Of a stretch of 64,000 nt of DNA, positions 1 to 8,263 are shown one piece after another (the first letter of the stretch is position 1; the number at the start of each line of letters is the position of its first letter). Under the pieces are notes generated by a model that had not been told where the DNA came from, did no database searches, and worked only from the letters and a program-made list of their open reading frames with translations. Both the position numbers and the translations under genes were made by a program. Origin of the DNA: ZC4RG30 sp049841155 (GTDB lineage: Bacteria; Pseudomonadota; Gammaproteobacteria; Steroidobacterales; Steroidobacteraceae); NCBI GenBank assembly GCA_049841155.1, contig JASGHI010000003.1, positions 62,001 to 126,000 of the forward strand. The letters run 5' to 3'.

Positions 1-1486
1 GTGGTTGGCATCCGTTGGCCGGATCGGTCAGGGTTGAACGGCAGGTGATCTGGCCGTTCGGCCCCAAGACCGCATCCAATGCGTTTCTGTAGTTCGCGTT
101 GATCGGAAGGTACAAGTCCTGATAGATGTCGGTGGAGTTCCGGTTCAAGCTGACTTCCCAGCTCCACTCCTTGCCCATGGCATTGAACTTTCCGTTGGCT
201 CCGAGCGTGTACCGGAACATGTCGTGGTTGCTCTTGTAGGGCAGGCCGCCGATCGCCTGGTTCCACGAGCCCACGGTCAGCGTCGTCACATTGGCCGCCT
301 GCATGGCCGCAACCACTGATGGCGGCAGGAAGGGGTTGTCGTTGTTGATCGTCAGGCCGCCGAAGTTGTACTGCGGCGTGGAGTACAGACTGACGTACGA
401 GCGATTGAACGAGAACTGCTGGAAAATCTGGAAGTTGTCAGTGATGTCGTAGCTCGCGCGTTCGAAGATGCCCCGCCGGCGGGTGGGAGGGTCGAACGAC
501 TGGACTCCGGCGCCGAAGTCGGTGACTTTCCAGTCGCCGCCCACCATGAAGGGATCACTGACGGTCGTGCCGTAGTTCAGCTGGAGCGGTGCGCCATTGG
601 GGCCGAAGTAGAGACCGCGCAGAGGGCCCGCGGTCACGATCGCGCCCGGCGCCACGGTGGTATAGCCCACGTTGGTGCGAGCCAGGAGCCGCGGCTGACC
701 GTTGGTGGCCGTGTAGGCCGGGTTGTTGAGCTGCCTGGCCGCCACGTACCACGGCCGTGAAAGCTTGTTGATGCCGCCGCTGTAGTACTCCTCCGCGCTG
801 AGCAGAAGGTGGCCGCGGTTGTTGGCGAAACCGGTGCCGAAGGCGGCCGACACGGTGGCGTTGGGATCGTCGCCGTAAGTGGTCAGGCCACCCGATACTT
901 CGCTCTTGAATCCGATGAACTTCTTGTCGAGCACGAAGTTGATCACGCCGGCCACGGCCGCCGAGCCCCACGCGGCCGAAGCGCCGCCAGTGACGACATC
1001 CACACGGCTGATCAGAGAGTTAGGAATGGTGTTGACGTCGACCACACCACTCATGGTGGCTGCAGGAATCCTCTGGCCGTCGAGCAGAACCAGAGTGCGG
1101 CCAGTACCCAGATTTCGCAGGTTCAGGACGTTGAGGCCAGCCAGACCGGAGCTGATCGTGCTGGCGTTCATGCGCGTGCTGCCTGCCAGCGACGGCATCT
1201 GGTTGACCTGGTCGGCGATATTGACGGGCGCGGCGCGCTCGATTTCCTCCGCGCCCAGCACCATGGTCGGGGTCGGAGCCTGGTAGCCATCGCGCACGAT
1301 GCGCGAGCTGGTGACCACGACCTCGCTCAGGCTGGCGTTCTGGGTGTCCTCGGCGGCGCGCGCTGCGGTGGCCAGAAGAATCGCGGTCACGGTACACGCC
1401 GCGGTGGTCAGTACCTGTGGCCGGCTGATCGCCCCAGCAGCTGCACGTGGCAGAGCATCGATATCGTCGGTGAATCGCGCCTTCAT
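1..1486 (-). CDS. TonB-dependent outer-membrane receptor, N-terminal part (cut by left edge)
   Basis: An uninterrupted minus-strand reading frame of 495 codons starts at ATG 1486 and runs off the left edge, so the 3' end is missing. A long leader with a hydrophobic core ends near ARAAEDTQ, consistent with a signal peptide. It is followed by a TonB-box-like stretch (SEVVVTSSRI) and a plug domain carrying NLRNLGTGRTLVLLDGQR and GGASAAWGSAAVAGVINF, both typical of plug domains. The remainder is Tyr/Asn-rich beta-barrel sequence. The family uses TonB/ExbBD energy to import siderophores, cobalamin, sugars or other scarce ligands across the outer membrane, and nothing here fixes the ligand. A GGGAG ribosome site sits about 8 bases before the ATG, and a perfect hairpin lies just upstream. 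The class is certain, the substrate unknown. Confidence 0.93.
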   Translation of the reverse strand, partial: MKARFTDDIDALPRAAAGAISRPQVLTTAACTVTAILLATAARAAEDTQNASLSEVVVTSSRIVRDGYQAPTPTMVLGAEEIERAAPVNIADQVNQMPSLAGSTRMNASTISSGLAGLNVLNLRNLGTGRTLVLLDGQRIPAATMSGVVDVNTIPNSLISRVDVVTGGASAAWGSAAVAGVINFVLDKKFIGFKSEVSGGLTTYGDDPNATVSAAFGTGFANNRGHLLLSAEEYYSGGINKLSRPWYVAARQLNNPAYTATNGQPRLLARTNVGYTTVAPGAIVTAGPLRGLYFGPNGAPLQLNYGTTVSDPFMVGGDWKVTDFGAGVQSFDPPTRRRGIFERASYDITDNFQIFQQFSFNRSYVSLYSTPQYNFGGLTINNDNPFLPPSVVAAMQAANVTTLTVGSWNQAIGGLPYKSNHDMFRYTLGANGKFNAMGKEWSWEVSLNRNSTDIYQDLYLPINANYRNALDAVLGPNGQITCRSTLTDPANGCQP

Positions 1487-1506
1487 TGAGTAGTCTCCCT
1501 GACCAA

Positions 1507-1530
1507 TTCAATCTTGTTTCCAAGATTGAA
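1507..1530. promoter_or_regulatory. Perfect 10-bp inverted repeat upstream of the TonB-receptor gene
   Basis: The arms TTCAATCTTG (1507-1516) and CAAGATTGAA (1521-1530) are exact reverse complements separated by four bases. The element is 20 bases upstream of the receptor ATG, just before its ribosome site, inside the 219-base gap to the LysR gene. It could be an operator for a dimeric repressor or an RNA hairpin in the leader. There is no U-run, so it is not a standard terminator. Confidence 0.55.
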
Positions 1531-1705
1531 ATCTGCCCCGAGAGCGACTACCAGAACGAATTTCAGAATCGTGGCATCGAAAAAACCGAAGGAAATTAGG
1601 TAATTCTTTTATGAGGCATTGCGTCCACACCAATCCAGTGCGCAGCTGCCAACAGATATGCCATGTTGGTGCAACGCTGCCCCCATCTCCGGACAGCGTG
1701 CACTC

Positions 1706-2605
1706 CTAGGAGCAGGATCGGGCTCTCTCCTGGATCCAGTTGCGGAATGCCGCCAGCGGCGGATAGGAGGCTCTGCCGGGTGACCACGCCAGATAGTAAC
1801 GCTCGGTGCTTTCCACAGGCGTTGCCGGCACGGCTTTCACGAGATCGCCCCGTGCAAGTTCGCCCTCGATGAGGAACGTCGGCAGCAACGCCACGCCGAG
1901 TCCGGAAATGCCGGCCTGAGCCGCGATCGCGAACTGGTCCACGAGCATGCCGTGGATGTTGCCGGTGTCGACCCCCTTGGTGCGGAACCAGTTCTCCCAG
2001 GCGTCCGGGCGGCTGGTGAGATGCAGGAGCGGCGCCTTGAGCAGGTCGGCAGGCTCCGAAAACCGGTGCGCGCGCAGCAGCTCGCCGCTGCATGCGGGCA
2101 CCACCGACTCGCTCATGAGGAATTCGAGCTCAGCGCCCGGCCAGTGCGGCAGTCCGAAGTGGACCGCTGCGTCCACCGTCTCGAGCAGGAAGTCCGACGG
2201 CGCAAGGTAGGTCGTCAGGTTGACCGTGATCCCGGGATTGGCAGCAAGGAAACCGGCAAGGCGCGGTGCCAGCCAGCGCGTGCCGAAGGTGGGCAGGACG
2301 GCAAGGTTGAGCGCGCCGCCTTCGGGATTGGCGCGGAACGCCAGTGTGGCTGAGGAGATGCGCCTGAGGGTGCGGCGTACCTCTTCGGCATAGGCTTCTC
2401 CCGCGCGCGTGAGCCGCACCGCCTGCCGCTCGCGCACGAACAGTTCGGATCCCAAAAGCTTCTCGAGGCTGCGGATCTGTCGGCTGACGGCACTCTGCGT
2501 CAGGTTCAGTTCTTCGGCGGCGGCGGTGAAACTCAGGTGCCTCGCCGCCGCCTCGAAAGCGCACAGCACGCTCATCGGCGGCAGGAAGCGGCGGGGAAAC
2601 AGCAT
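1706..2605 (-). CDS. LysR-family transcriptional regulator
   Basis: The 299-residue product has full family length. An N-terminal winged helix-turn-helix (residues about 8-66, with FTAAAEELNLTQSAVSRQI) is followed by the periplasmic-binding-protein-like effector domain. The MSVLCAFEAAARHLSFTAAA opening and overall pattern resemble the GcvA branch. It is divergent from the 2-oxoadipate operon across 110 bases, the usual geometry for a LysR protein controlling its neighbour. In Pseudomonas putida a LysR gene also sits next to hglS and amaA, so control of lysine or pipecolate breakdown is the likely role. Effector and activation mode cannot be read from the sequence. The start ATG at 2605 leaves a normal N-terminus. 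Confidence 0.9.
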   Translation of the reverse strand: MLFPRRFLPPMSVLCAFEAAARHLSFTAAAEELNLTQSAVSRQIRSLEKLLGSELFVRERQAVRLTRAGEAYAEEVRRTLRRISSATLAFRANPEGGALNLAVLPTFGTRWLAPRLAGFLAANPGITVNLTTYLAPSDFLLETVDAAVHFGLPHWPGAELEFLMSESVVPACSGELLRAHRFSEPADLLKAPLLHLTSRPDAWENWFRTKGVDTGNIHGMLVDQFAIAAQAGISGLGVALLPTFLIEGELARGDLVKAVPATPVESTERYYLAWSPGRASYPPLAAFRNWIQERARSCS

Positions 2606-2715
2606 GGGATCATTCTAGCCGGGAATGAAGTCAGACCGGATTGTCGTTTGACGCCGCGAACAGTGCGCCCGAGCATGCACCGCGAGGACATCCCAGCCGT
2701 TCCCCAAAAAGCCGC
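2606..2715. promoter_or_regulatory. Divergent promoter region between the LysR gene and the hglS operon
   Basis: These 110 bases separate two divergently read genes, so both promoters and any LysR binding site (family consensus T-N11-A) should lie here. A TTGACG at 2648-2653 could be a -35 element for the rightward operon, but no convincing -10 follows at 17 bases. An activator-dependent promoter would explain that. Confidence 0.45.
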
Positions 2716-4083
2716 ATGAGCAGCGCCGCACCCGTTTCACCGGATGAGATCCGCACCCGCTTTTCGCGGGCGATGTCGGAAGTCTATCGCCAGGAAGTGC
2801 CGCAGTATGGCGTGTTGCTGAACCTTGTCGCCGCCGTCAACGGCAGAACCCTAGAAGCACATCCGGGGCTGCGGGCGCGCCTGTCCCGGTGCGGTGAACT
2901 CCAGCGGCTGCAGGTCGAACGTCATGGTGCCATCCGCCTGGGCACGCGCGCGGAGCTGGCGGACATGCGCCGGGTGTTTGCCGTAATGGGCATGATGCCC
3001 GTCGGCTACTATGATTTGTCGGTAGCGGGCGTGCCCGTGCATTCCACGGCTTTTCGCCCGGTCACTGATGCCGCGCTGGCAGTCAATCCGTTCCGCGTCT
3101 TCACATCGCTGCTACGCCTGGAACTGATCGAGGATGTCGGACTGCGCAAGGAGGCCGCGCGCATCCTGTCGCGGCGACGGATCTTCACCGAGCGCGCGCT
3201 GGAACTGACCCAGAAGTTCGAGCGGGCAGGCGAGTTGACGGATGCGGAGGCTGATGAATTCGTCGCGCAGGTGCTGGAAACCTTCCGCTGGCATCACGAG
3301 GCGGCAGTGGACGCGGAGACCTACCGCAAGCTGCATGATGCCCACCGGCTGGTGGCCGATGTGGTGAGCTTCAAGGGCCCGCACATCAATCACCTCACTC
3401 CCAGGACGCTGGACATCGATGCCGCCCAGGCCGAGATGCCGAAGTGGAACATCGTGCCCAAGGAGCTCATCGAGGGTCCGCCGAAAAGGCGGATTCCTAT
3501 CCTGCTGCGGCAAACCAGTTTTAAGGCGCTTGAGGAACGAGTGACGTTTCCAGGCAGTGGCACACGGCATCCAGGCACGCACACGGCGCGTTTCGGCGAG
3601 ATCGAGCAGCGGGGTGCGGCGCTGACGCGCGCCGGCCGCGAATTGTACGACCGGCTGCTGGCGCGCAGGCAGGCCCAGCAGGCCGCCGGCACGCGCGAAG
3701 AGCGGTCTGCTGACGCCCTCGATGGTTTTCCGGATGACCTGGAAACCTTGCGCAGGGAGAAGCTGGCGTTCTTCCACTACACGCTGGCGCAGCAGGGCAC
3801 AGTCGCAGCCGACCGATTGGCCGCCATGTCTCTGGAAGCGCTCATCGCTTCAGGCTGCGTGCATGCCGAACCCATTGTGTACGAGGACTTCCTGCCGGTC
3901 AGTGCCGCAGGAATCTTCCAGTCCAATCTGGGCGGTACGGAGCCAAGAAGTTACAGCGCCAATGCGGCGAAGGATGCCTTCGAGGCGGCGCTGGGTGCGA
4001 AGGTGCTCGACGAGTTCGAGCTGTATGGTGCGCGCGAGCGCGCTTCGCTGGCTCTGCTTGACGGGCAATTGCGGCGCGCATGA
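2716..4083 (+). CDS. hglS: 2-oxoadipate dioxygenase/decarboxylase (HglS, DUF1338 family)
   Basis: The 455-residue protein matches the DUF1338/YdcJ family, whose characterised member in Pseudomonas putida (HglS) converts 2-oxoadipate to D-2-hydroxyglutarate and CO2 with a non-haem iron. Candidate metal-binding positions are the His in GVPVHSTAFRP, the first or second His in GPHINHLTPRTLD, and a Glu in FGEIEQRGAAL, the pattern expected of this fold. ATG 2716 is chosen over the in-frame TTG at 2641 because the added 25 residues are low-complexity and lack family character. The stop overlaps the next gene's start (ATGA). The neighbours (2-hydroxyacid dehydrogenase, aminoadipate-type aminotransferase, amine oxidase, LysR) support lysine/pipecolate catabolism. 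The family is near certain; the substrate is inferred from the family and context. Confidence 0.88.
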   Translation: MSSAAPVSPDEIRTRFSRAMSEVYRQEVPQYGVLLNLVAAVNGRTLEAHPGLRARLSRCGELQRLQVERHGAIRLGTRAELADMRRVFAVMGMMPVGYYDLSVAGVPVHSTAFRPVTDAALAVNPFRVFTSLLRLELIEDVGLRKEAARILSRRRIFTERALELTQKFERAGELTDAEADEFVAQVLETFRWHHEAAVDAETYRKLHDAHRLVADVVSFKGPHINHLTPRTLDIDAAQAEMPKWNIVPKELIEGPPKRRIPILLRQTSFKALEERVTFPGSGTRHPGTHTARFGEIEQRGAALTRAGRELYDRLLARRQAQQAAGTREERSADALDGFPDDLETLRREKLAFFHYTLAQQGTVAADRLAAMSLEALIASGCVHAEPIVYEDFLPVSAAGIFQSNLGGTEPRSYSANAAKDAFEAALGAKVLDEFELYGARERASLALLDGQLRRA

Positions 4084-5537
4084 CATCCGCCACGAAACCG
4101 CAAGGGCCATCCGTACGGGACGTTACGGACCTTGCGGCCATCACCGGCGCGGATGGCGTTCTCGCGGGCAAAGACATGCAGTCCTATGTCACGGGCATCC
4201 GCTATGGGCAGGGCAAAGCCTTGTGCGTCGTGCGGCCCGCCACGGGCGAACAGGTGAGCCGCATCGTCGCGCTGTGCGTCGAGCGGCATATCGGCATCGT
4301 TCCGCAGGGCGCCAATACGGGGCTCGTCGGCGCGAGCGTACCGGATGCTTCGGGCAGACAGGTGCTGCTGTCGCTGGAGCGGCTGCGCGGCGGTTTCGAG
4401 CTCGATCTGCCCAATCGCAGCGTGACGGTGGATGCAGGCATGCGCTTGCAGGAGCTGAATGCGAGACTCGAGTCGCATGGGCTGTGGTTTCCCATCGACC
4501 TGGGAGCCGATCCCTCCATCGGCGGCATGATAGCGACGAATGCCGGTGGCACTCGCCTCATCCGCTACGGTGATGTGCGACACAATCTCATGGCGGTCGA
4601 GGTGGTGCTGTTCAACCCTCCGGGCCAGCGTGTACGGCTCGGCAGTCCGCTGCGCAAGGACAATACGGGCTGGGATCTCAAGCAGCTGTTCATCGGCGCG
4701 TCCGGCACGACCGGCATCATCACCCGTGCGACGCTGGAGGTTCATCCGCGGCCGCGGCAGTCCGCTACGGCGCTGGTCGTGCCAGCCTCCGAAGCGGCCG
4801 TGAACGGGCTGCTCGCTGCGCTGGAAGCGGACTTCGGCGACTATCTGGCGGCGTTCGAAGGCATGTCCGGAGCCGCGATGCATGCAGCGATCGATCACAT
4901 CCCCAATGTCCGCAATCCCTTTGCGCCCGATCCTGCGCCGGAATTCGCCGTGCTGATCGAGCTGGAGGCGGGTTCGCCGCGCTACACTGGTTTCGACCTG
5001 CAGGATGTGCTCGACCGTTTTCTTGCCGACCAATACGAAGCCACGGTGTCGAACGCCGTTGTCGGTGGTCGTGCGGACCTCTGGCATCTGCGCCACGGCA
5101 TCACAGAAGGTGCGCGCAACCTGGGCCGGATCGTGGCCTTCGACATCTCGGTGGCACGCTCGCGGATCATGGAGTTTCGCCGCGCCGCGCGGGCGCTGGT
5201 CGAGCGGGAATTCCCGCACCTCACCATCATCGACTTCGGGCATATTGCCGACGGCGGCCTCCACTTCAACCTGGTGTGGCCGCGGGAGTCGCCGGCTGAA
5301 TATTCCGCTGAAGCTGTGCGGAAGTTGCGCATGGCGATCTATGCGCTCGTCGTCGAGCAGTTCGGCGGCAGTTTCAGCGCCGAGCATGGCATCGGCCCGC
5401 ACAACGTCGCTGTGTACGAGAAGTACACCAGTGACACCGCCCGGTGGATGGCACACGGAATCAAGCAGCTGCTGGATCCACTCGCCCTCTGCGGTGCTGT
5501 GGATTTCGGCGCCCACGCGGCACGCAGCGAGCCGTGA
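4080..5537 (+). CDS. FAD-linked 2-hydroxyacid dehydrogenase (probable D-2-hydroxyglutarate dehydrogenase)
   Basis: The 485-residue protein has an N-terminal PCMH-type FAD domain (about residues 30-220: GIVPQGANTGLVGASVPD, PSIGGMIATNAGGTRLIRYG) and a C-terminal FAD-linked oxidase domain ending with the metal/substrate signatures GGLHFNLVWP and SAEHGIGPHN. This is the GlcD/D-lactate/D-2-hydroxyglutarate dehydrogenase family. Following HglS, whose product is D-2-hydroxyglutarate, the natural reaction is oxidation to 2-oxoglutarate with electrons passed to an acceptor such as ETF. It overlaps hglS by four bases, implying coupled translation. Glycolate or D-lactate oxidation is possible but fits the operon less well. 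Confidence 0.85.
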   Translation: MTSATKPQGPSVRDVTDLAAITGADGVLAGKDMQSYVTGIRYGQGKALCVVRPATGEQVSRIVALCVERHIGIVPQGANTGLVGASVPDASGRQVLLSLERLRGGFELDLPNRSVTVDAGMRLQELNARLESHGLWFPIDLGADPSIGGMIATNAGGTRLIRYGDVRHNLMAVEVVLFNPPGQRVRLGSPLRKDNTGWDLKQLFIGASGTTGIITRATLEVHPRPRQSATALVVPASEAAVNGLLAALEADFGDYLAAFEGMSGAAMHAAIDHIPNVRNPFAPDPAPEFAVLIELEAGSPRYTGFDLQDVLDRFLADQYEATVSNAVVGGRADLWHLRHGITEGARNLGRIVAFDISVARSRIMEFRRAARALVEREFPHLTIIDFGHIADGGLHFNLVWPRESPAEYSAEAVRKLRMAIYALVVEQFGGSFSAEHGIGPHNVAVYEKYTSDTARWMAHGIKQLLDPLALCGAVDFGAHAARSEP

Positions 5538-5539
5538 AG

Positions 5540-6769
5540 ATGCAGCGCCCTGCCTTTGCCGATCTGTTCTGCAATCCCGCCGGCTCGCCCATTCGGGAGC
5601 TGTTCCCGTACCTGTCGCGGCCCGGGATGATTTCCTTCGCCGGAGGTTACCCTTCAGCGGAATTGTTCGATGCCGAAGGACTCCGGGATGCCGCCGCGCA
5701 GGCGCTGGCGGACACCGCCGCAAATTTCCAGTATGGCGCGACCGAAGGTGCGCCGCTGCTGCGCGAAGCGCTCGCCTCCCTGAGTGCAAGCCGTGGCATC
5801 GACTGCGGTCCGGCAGACATCCTGGTCACGACAGGTTCGCAGCAGGCGTTCGACCTGCTCGTCCGCATCTTCATCAATGCAGGCGATGTCGTTCATGTCG
5901 AGACGCCGGCATACCCCGCGGCCATCCAGGCGCTGAAGCTTGCCGGCGCCCGTATCGAAGCGATTCCCGCAGACCAGGCGGGCCTTCAAGTGGAAGCCGC
6001 GGCCGCGAAGCTCGAGTTGGCGCAAGCCGTGCGCCCGAAGCTGCTCTACACCGTTCCCGCCTTCTCCAATCCATGCGGCACGCTGCTGCCGCTTGAGCGG
6101 CGCGAAGCACTGGTGCATCTTGCGATCGAACACGGCTTCTTCATTGTCGAAGACGATCCCTACAGCGACCTGGCGTTCACGAAGGATCTGCCGCCGCCGC
6201 TGTTTGCTATCGGCGAGCGCCTGGCGGGCCGACTGCACAATCCCGTCATCTACCTGTCCAGCCTGTCGAAGACGGTTGCTCCCGGTCTGCGCATTGGCTG
6301 GATGATCGCGCCGCAGGAGGTCCTGCGGCGCTGCGCCATCGCCAAGCAGACCAGCGACCTGTGCACTTCGCCGCTGGCGCAGGCGATCGCGGCGCTGTAC
6401 CTGCGTTCGGGGCGCTATCCCCACGCCGTAGCCCGGGCCTGCACGGAATATGGCCGGCGCATGCATGCCATGATCGGGGCGCTGCAGAAGGAGCTGCCCG
6501 GCACGCTGACCGTAAACCCTGCGGCGGGCGGACTGTTCCTGTGGGCTGAGAGCCGTGCCCAGGCCGATCCGCAGCAACTCTTCCAGGCCCATGTGGACCA
6601 TGGCGTGCTCTATGTTCCCGGCACGGCCTTCTATCCCGCTGATCCCAATCCAGCGAGCATGCGCCTCTCCTACGGCACGCCGGGGGTGGAGCAGATCCTC
6701 GAAGGCGTGCGCCGCATGGGCCGCGCGTTTCGGGCCGTCGGGACAAATGAACGCATGGCCAGGGACTGA
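5540..6769 (+). CDS. PLP-dependent aminotransferase, LysN-like (probable 2-aminoadipate transaminase)
   Basis: The 409-residue fold-type I aminotransferase shows ISFAGGYPSAELF near the N-terminus, the cofactor-contacting VEDDPYSDL, and the PLP lysine in SSLSKTVAPGLRIGW. It resembles the MocR/LysN group without a DNA-binding domain. LysN enzymes interconvert 2-aminoadipate and 2-oxoadipate, which would supply the HglS substrate. ATG 5540 begins three bases after the previous stop; a GTG at 5534 overlapping that stop is an alternative. Other branched-chain or aromatic amino donors cannot be excluded from sequence alone, so the substrate is a context-based inference. Confidence 0.85.
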   Translation: MQRPAFADLFCNPAGSPIRELFPYLSRPGMISFAGGYPSAELFDAEGLRDAAAQALADTAANFQYGATEGAPLLREALASLSASRGIDCGPADILVTTGSQQAFDLLVRIFINAGDVVHVETPAYPAAIQALKLAGARIEAIPADQAGLQVEAAAAKLELAQAVRPKLLYTVPAFSNPCGTLLPLERREALVHLAIEHGFFIVEDDPYSDLAFTKDLPPPLFAIGERLAGRLHNPVIYLSSLSKTVAPGLRIGWMIAPQEVLRRCAIAKQTSDLCTSPLAQAIAALYLRSGRYPHAVARACTEYGRRMHAMIGALQKELPGTLTVNPAAGGLFLWAESRAQADPQQLFQAHVDHGVLYVPGTAFYPADPNPASMRLSYGTPGVEQILEGVRRMGRAFRAVGTNERMARD

Positions 6770-6786
6770 CCGGGAGCCAGCTGCCC

Positions 6787-8070
6787 ATGTTGAACGATCC
6801 GCGGTCTCATGGTCTGTGGGAAACGACGGCGCCGTCGTCGCCGGCCACCGAATCGCTATCGGATGAAGTGGATGCGGATGTCGTTATCGTCGGCGGCGGA
6901 TACACCGGCCTGTCTTCCGCGCTGCACCTGGCCGAAGGTGGAGCGACAGTGGTCCTGCTCGAGGCGGTCGATGTCGGCTTCGGCGGAGCCGGGCGCAATG
7001 TCGGGTTGGTCAATGCCGGCATGTGGGTGATGCCGAACCGGGTGGTCGCCGCGCTCGGCACCACATATGGCGAGCGGCTGTTGAAAATCCTGGGCGATGC
7101 GCCGCAGCTGGTTTTCGATCTGATCGACAGGCACCGCATCGATTGTGAAGCGGTCCGGGCTGGCACGCTGCATTGCGCTGTCGGCAGTAGGGGGTTCGCC
7201 GAGCTGCAGCAGCGCACGGCCCAGTGGCTGGAACGCGGCGCTCCGGTCAGCCTGCTCGATGCCGCCGCGACGGCTGTGAAAGTCGGCACCGCGGCCTATG
7301 CGGGCTCGCTGCTGGACATGCGTGCCGGGACCGTACAACCGCTGGCCTATGCCCGCGGGCTTGCCGGCGCGGCCATGGCCGCAGGCGCCCGGATTTTCGT
7401 TGCAAGCCCGGTTACGGCAGCCGAACGGACTTCGGGCAAGTGGCGCCTGCGTACGCCTCGTGGCGCGGTGCTGGCCGACTGGATCATTGTCGCATCGGAT
7501 GCCTACAGCACAGGCCCCTGGAGCGCGTTGCGCGAAGAACAGGTTCGCCTGCCCTATTTCAATTTCGCGACCGAGCCGCTTGCGCAGGATCTGCGGATGT
7601 CGATCCTGCCGGAGCGGCAGGGCGTGTGGGACACCCGGAACGTCCTCAGTTCCTTTCGTTTCGACCGCGCGGGCCGGCTGGTATTTGGCAGCGTCGGGGC
7701 GTTGCGGGGAACGGGAACCACCGTGCACCGCGCCTGGGCCAGACGCGCGCTGCGCGCGCTCTTTCCCCGGATCGGCGCTGTGAATTTCGACGCCGAGTGG
7801 TACGGCGAGATTGGCATGACGCGGAACAACCTGCCGCGCTTCCACGTTCTCGCGCCCAACCTCATCAGCTTTTGCGGCTACAACGGCCGCGGCATTGCGC
7901 CCGGCACTGTTTTCGGCAGGATTCTTTCAGATTACATCCTGGGCCGCATTGCCGATGCGGATCTTCCGCTTCCGGTCACGACTCCGGCCGGAGCGCGGCT
8001 GCGCACCATGAGGGAGGGGATGTACGAAGTGGGGGCACAGCTTGTCCACCTGGTGCAGGCCCGCTTTTAA
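6787..8070 (+). CDS. FAD-dependent amine oxidase of the DAO family (AmaA/OrdL-like)
   Basis: The 427-residue protein has the dinucleotide-binding motif VVIVGGGYTGLSSALHLAE around residue 35 and the DAO-family flavin contact GFGGAGRNVGLVNAGMW. The C-terminal FCGYNGRGIAPGT completes the FAD site. Relatives include L-pipecolate oxidase AmaA and gamma-glutamylputrescine oxidase. In Pseudomonas putida amaA lies next to hglS and a LysR gene, so pipecolate oxidation to piperideine-6-carboxylate is the favoured role. It is the last gene of the operon, 17 bases after the aminotransferase. The piperideine-6-carboxylate dehydrogenase (AmaB) that would link it to aminoadipate is not in this operon. Confidence 0.8.
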   Translation: MLNDPRSHGLWETTAPSSPATESLSDEVDADVVIVGGGYTGLSSALHLAEGGATVVLLEAVDVGFGGAGRNVGLVNAGMWVMPNRVVAALGTTYGERLLKILGDAPQLVFDLIDRHRIDCEAVRAGTLHCAVGSRGFAELQQRTAQWLERGAPVSLLDAAATAVKVGTAAYAGSLLDMRAGTVQPLAYARGLAGAAMAAGARIFVASPVTAAERTSGKWRLRTPRGAVLADWIIVASDAYSTGPWSALREEQVRLPYFNFATEPLAQDLRMSILPERQGVWDTRNVLSSFRFDRAGRLVFGSVGALRGTGTTVHRAWARRALRALFPRIGAVNFDAEWYGEIGMTRNNLPRFHVLAPNLISFCGYNGRGIAPGTVFGRILSDYILGRIADADLPLPVTTPAGARLRTMREGMYEVGAQLVHLVQARF

Positions 8071-8076
8071 GCGGGC
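8059..8076 (+). terminator. Hairpin over the stop codon of the amine oxidase gene
   Basis: GCCCGCTT (8059-8066) pairs with AAGCGGGC (8069-8076), so the stem contains the TAA stop codon. No U-run follows, so it is at best a weak terminator or an mRNA-end stabiliser. Confidence 0.3.
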
Positions 8077-8129
8077 AAGCGTGCCAAATTCGGAGCGCCG
8101 GTGGCCGAGGGCGGAATCTGGGATTTCAA

Positions 8130-8206
<77 letters not shown>

Positions 8207-8263
8207 ATGCGGTGGGCGCGAGAGTGTACTTGAGGGCGCCCTTGGCTGTCATCGTCCCTGAGG

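Noticed and set aside
8071..8129. Small gene or second tRNA between the amine oxidase and tRNA-Pro
   Set aside because: Only 59 bases, with no ribosome site plus ORF and no cloverleaf.
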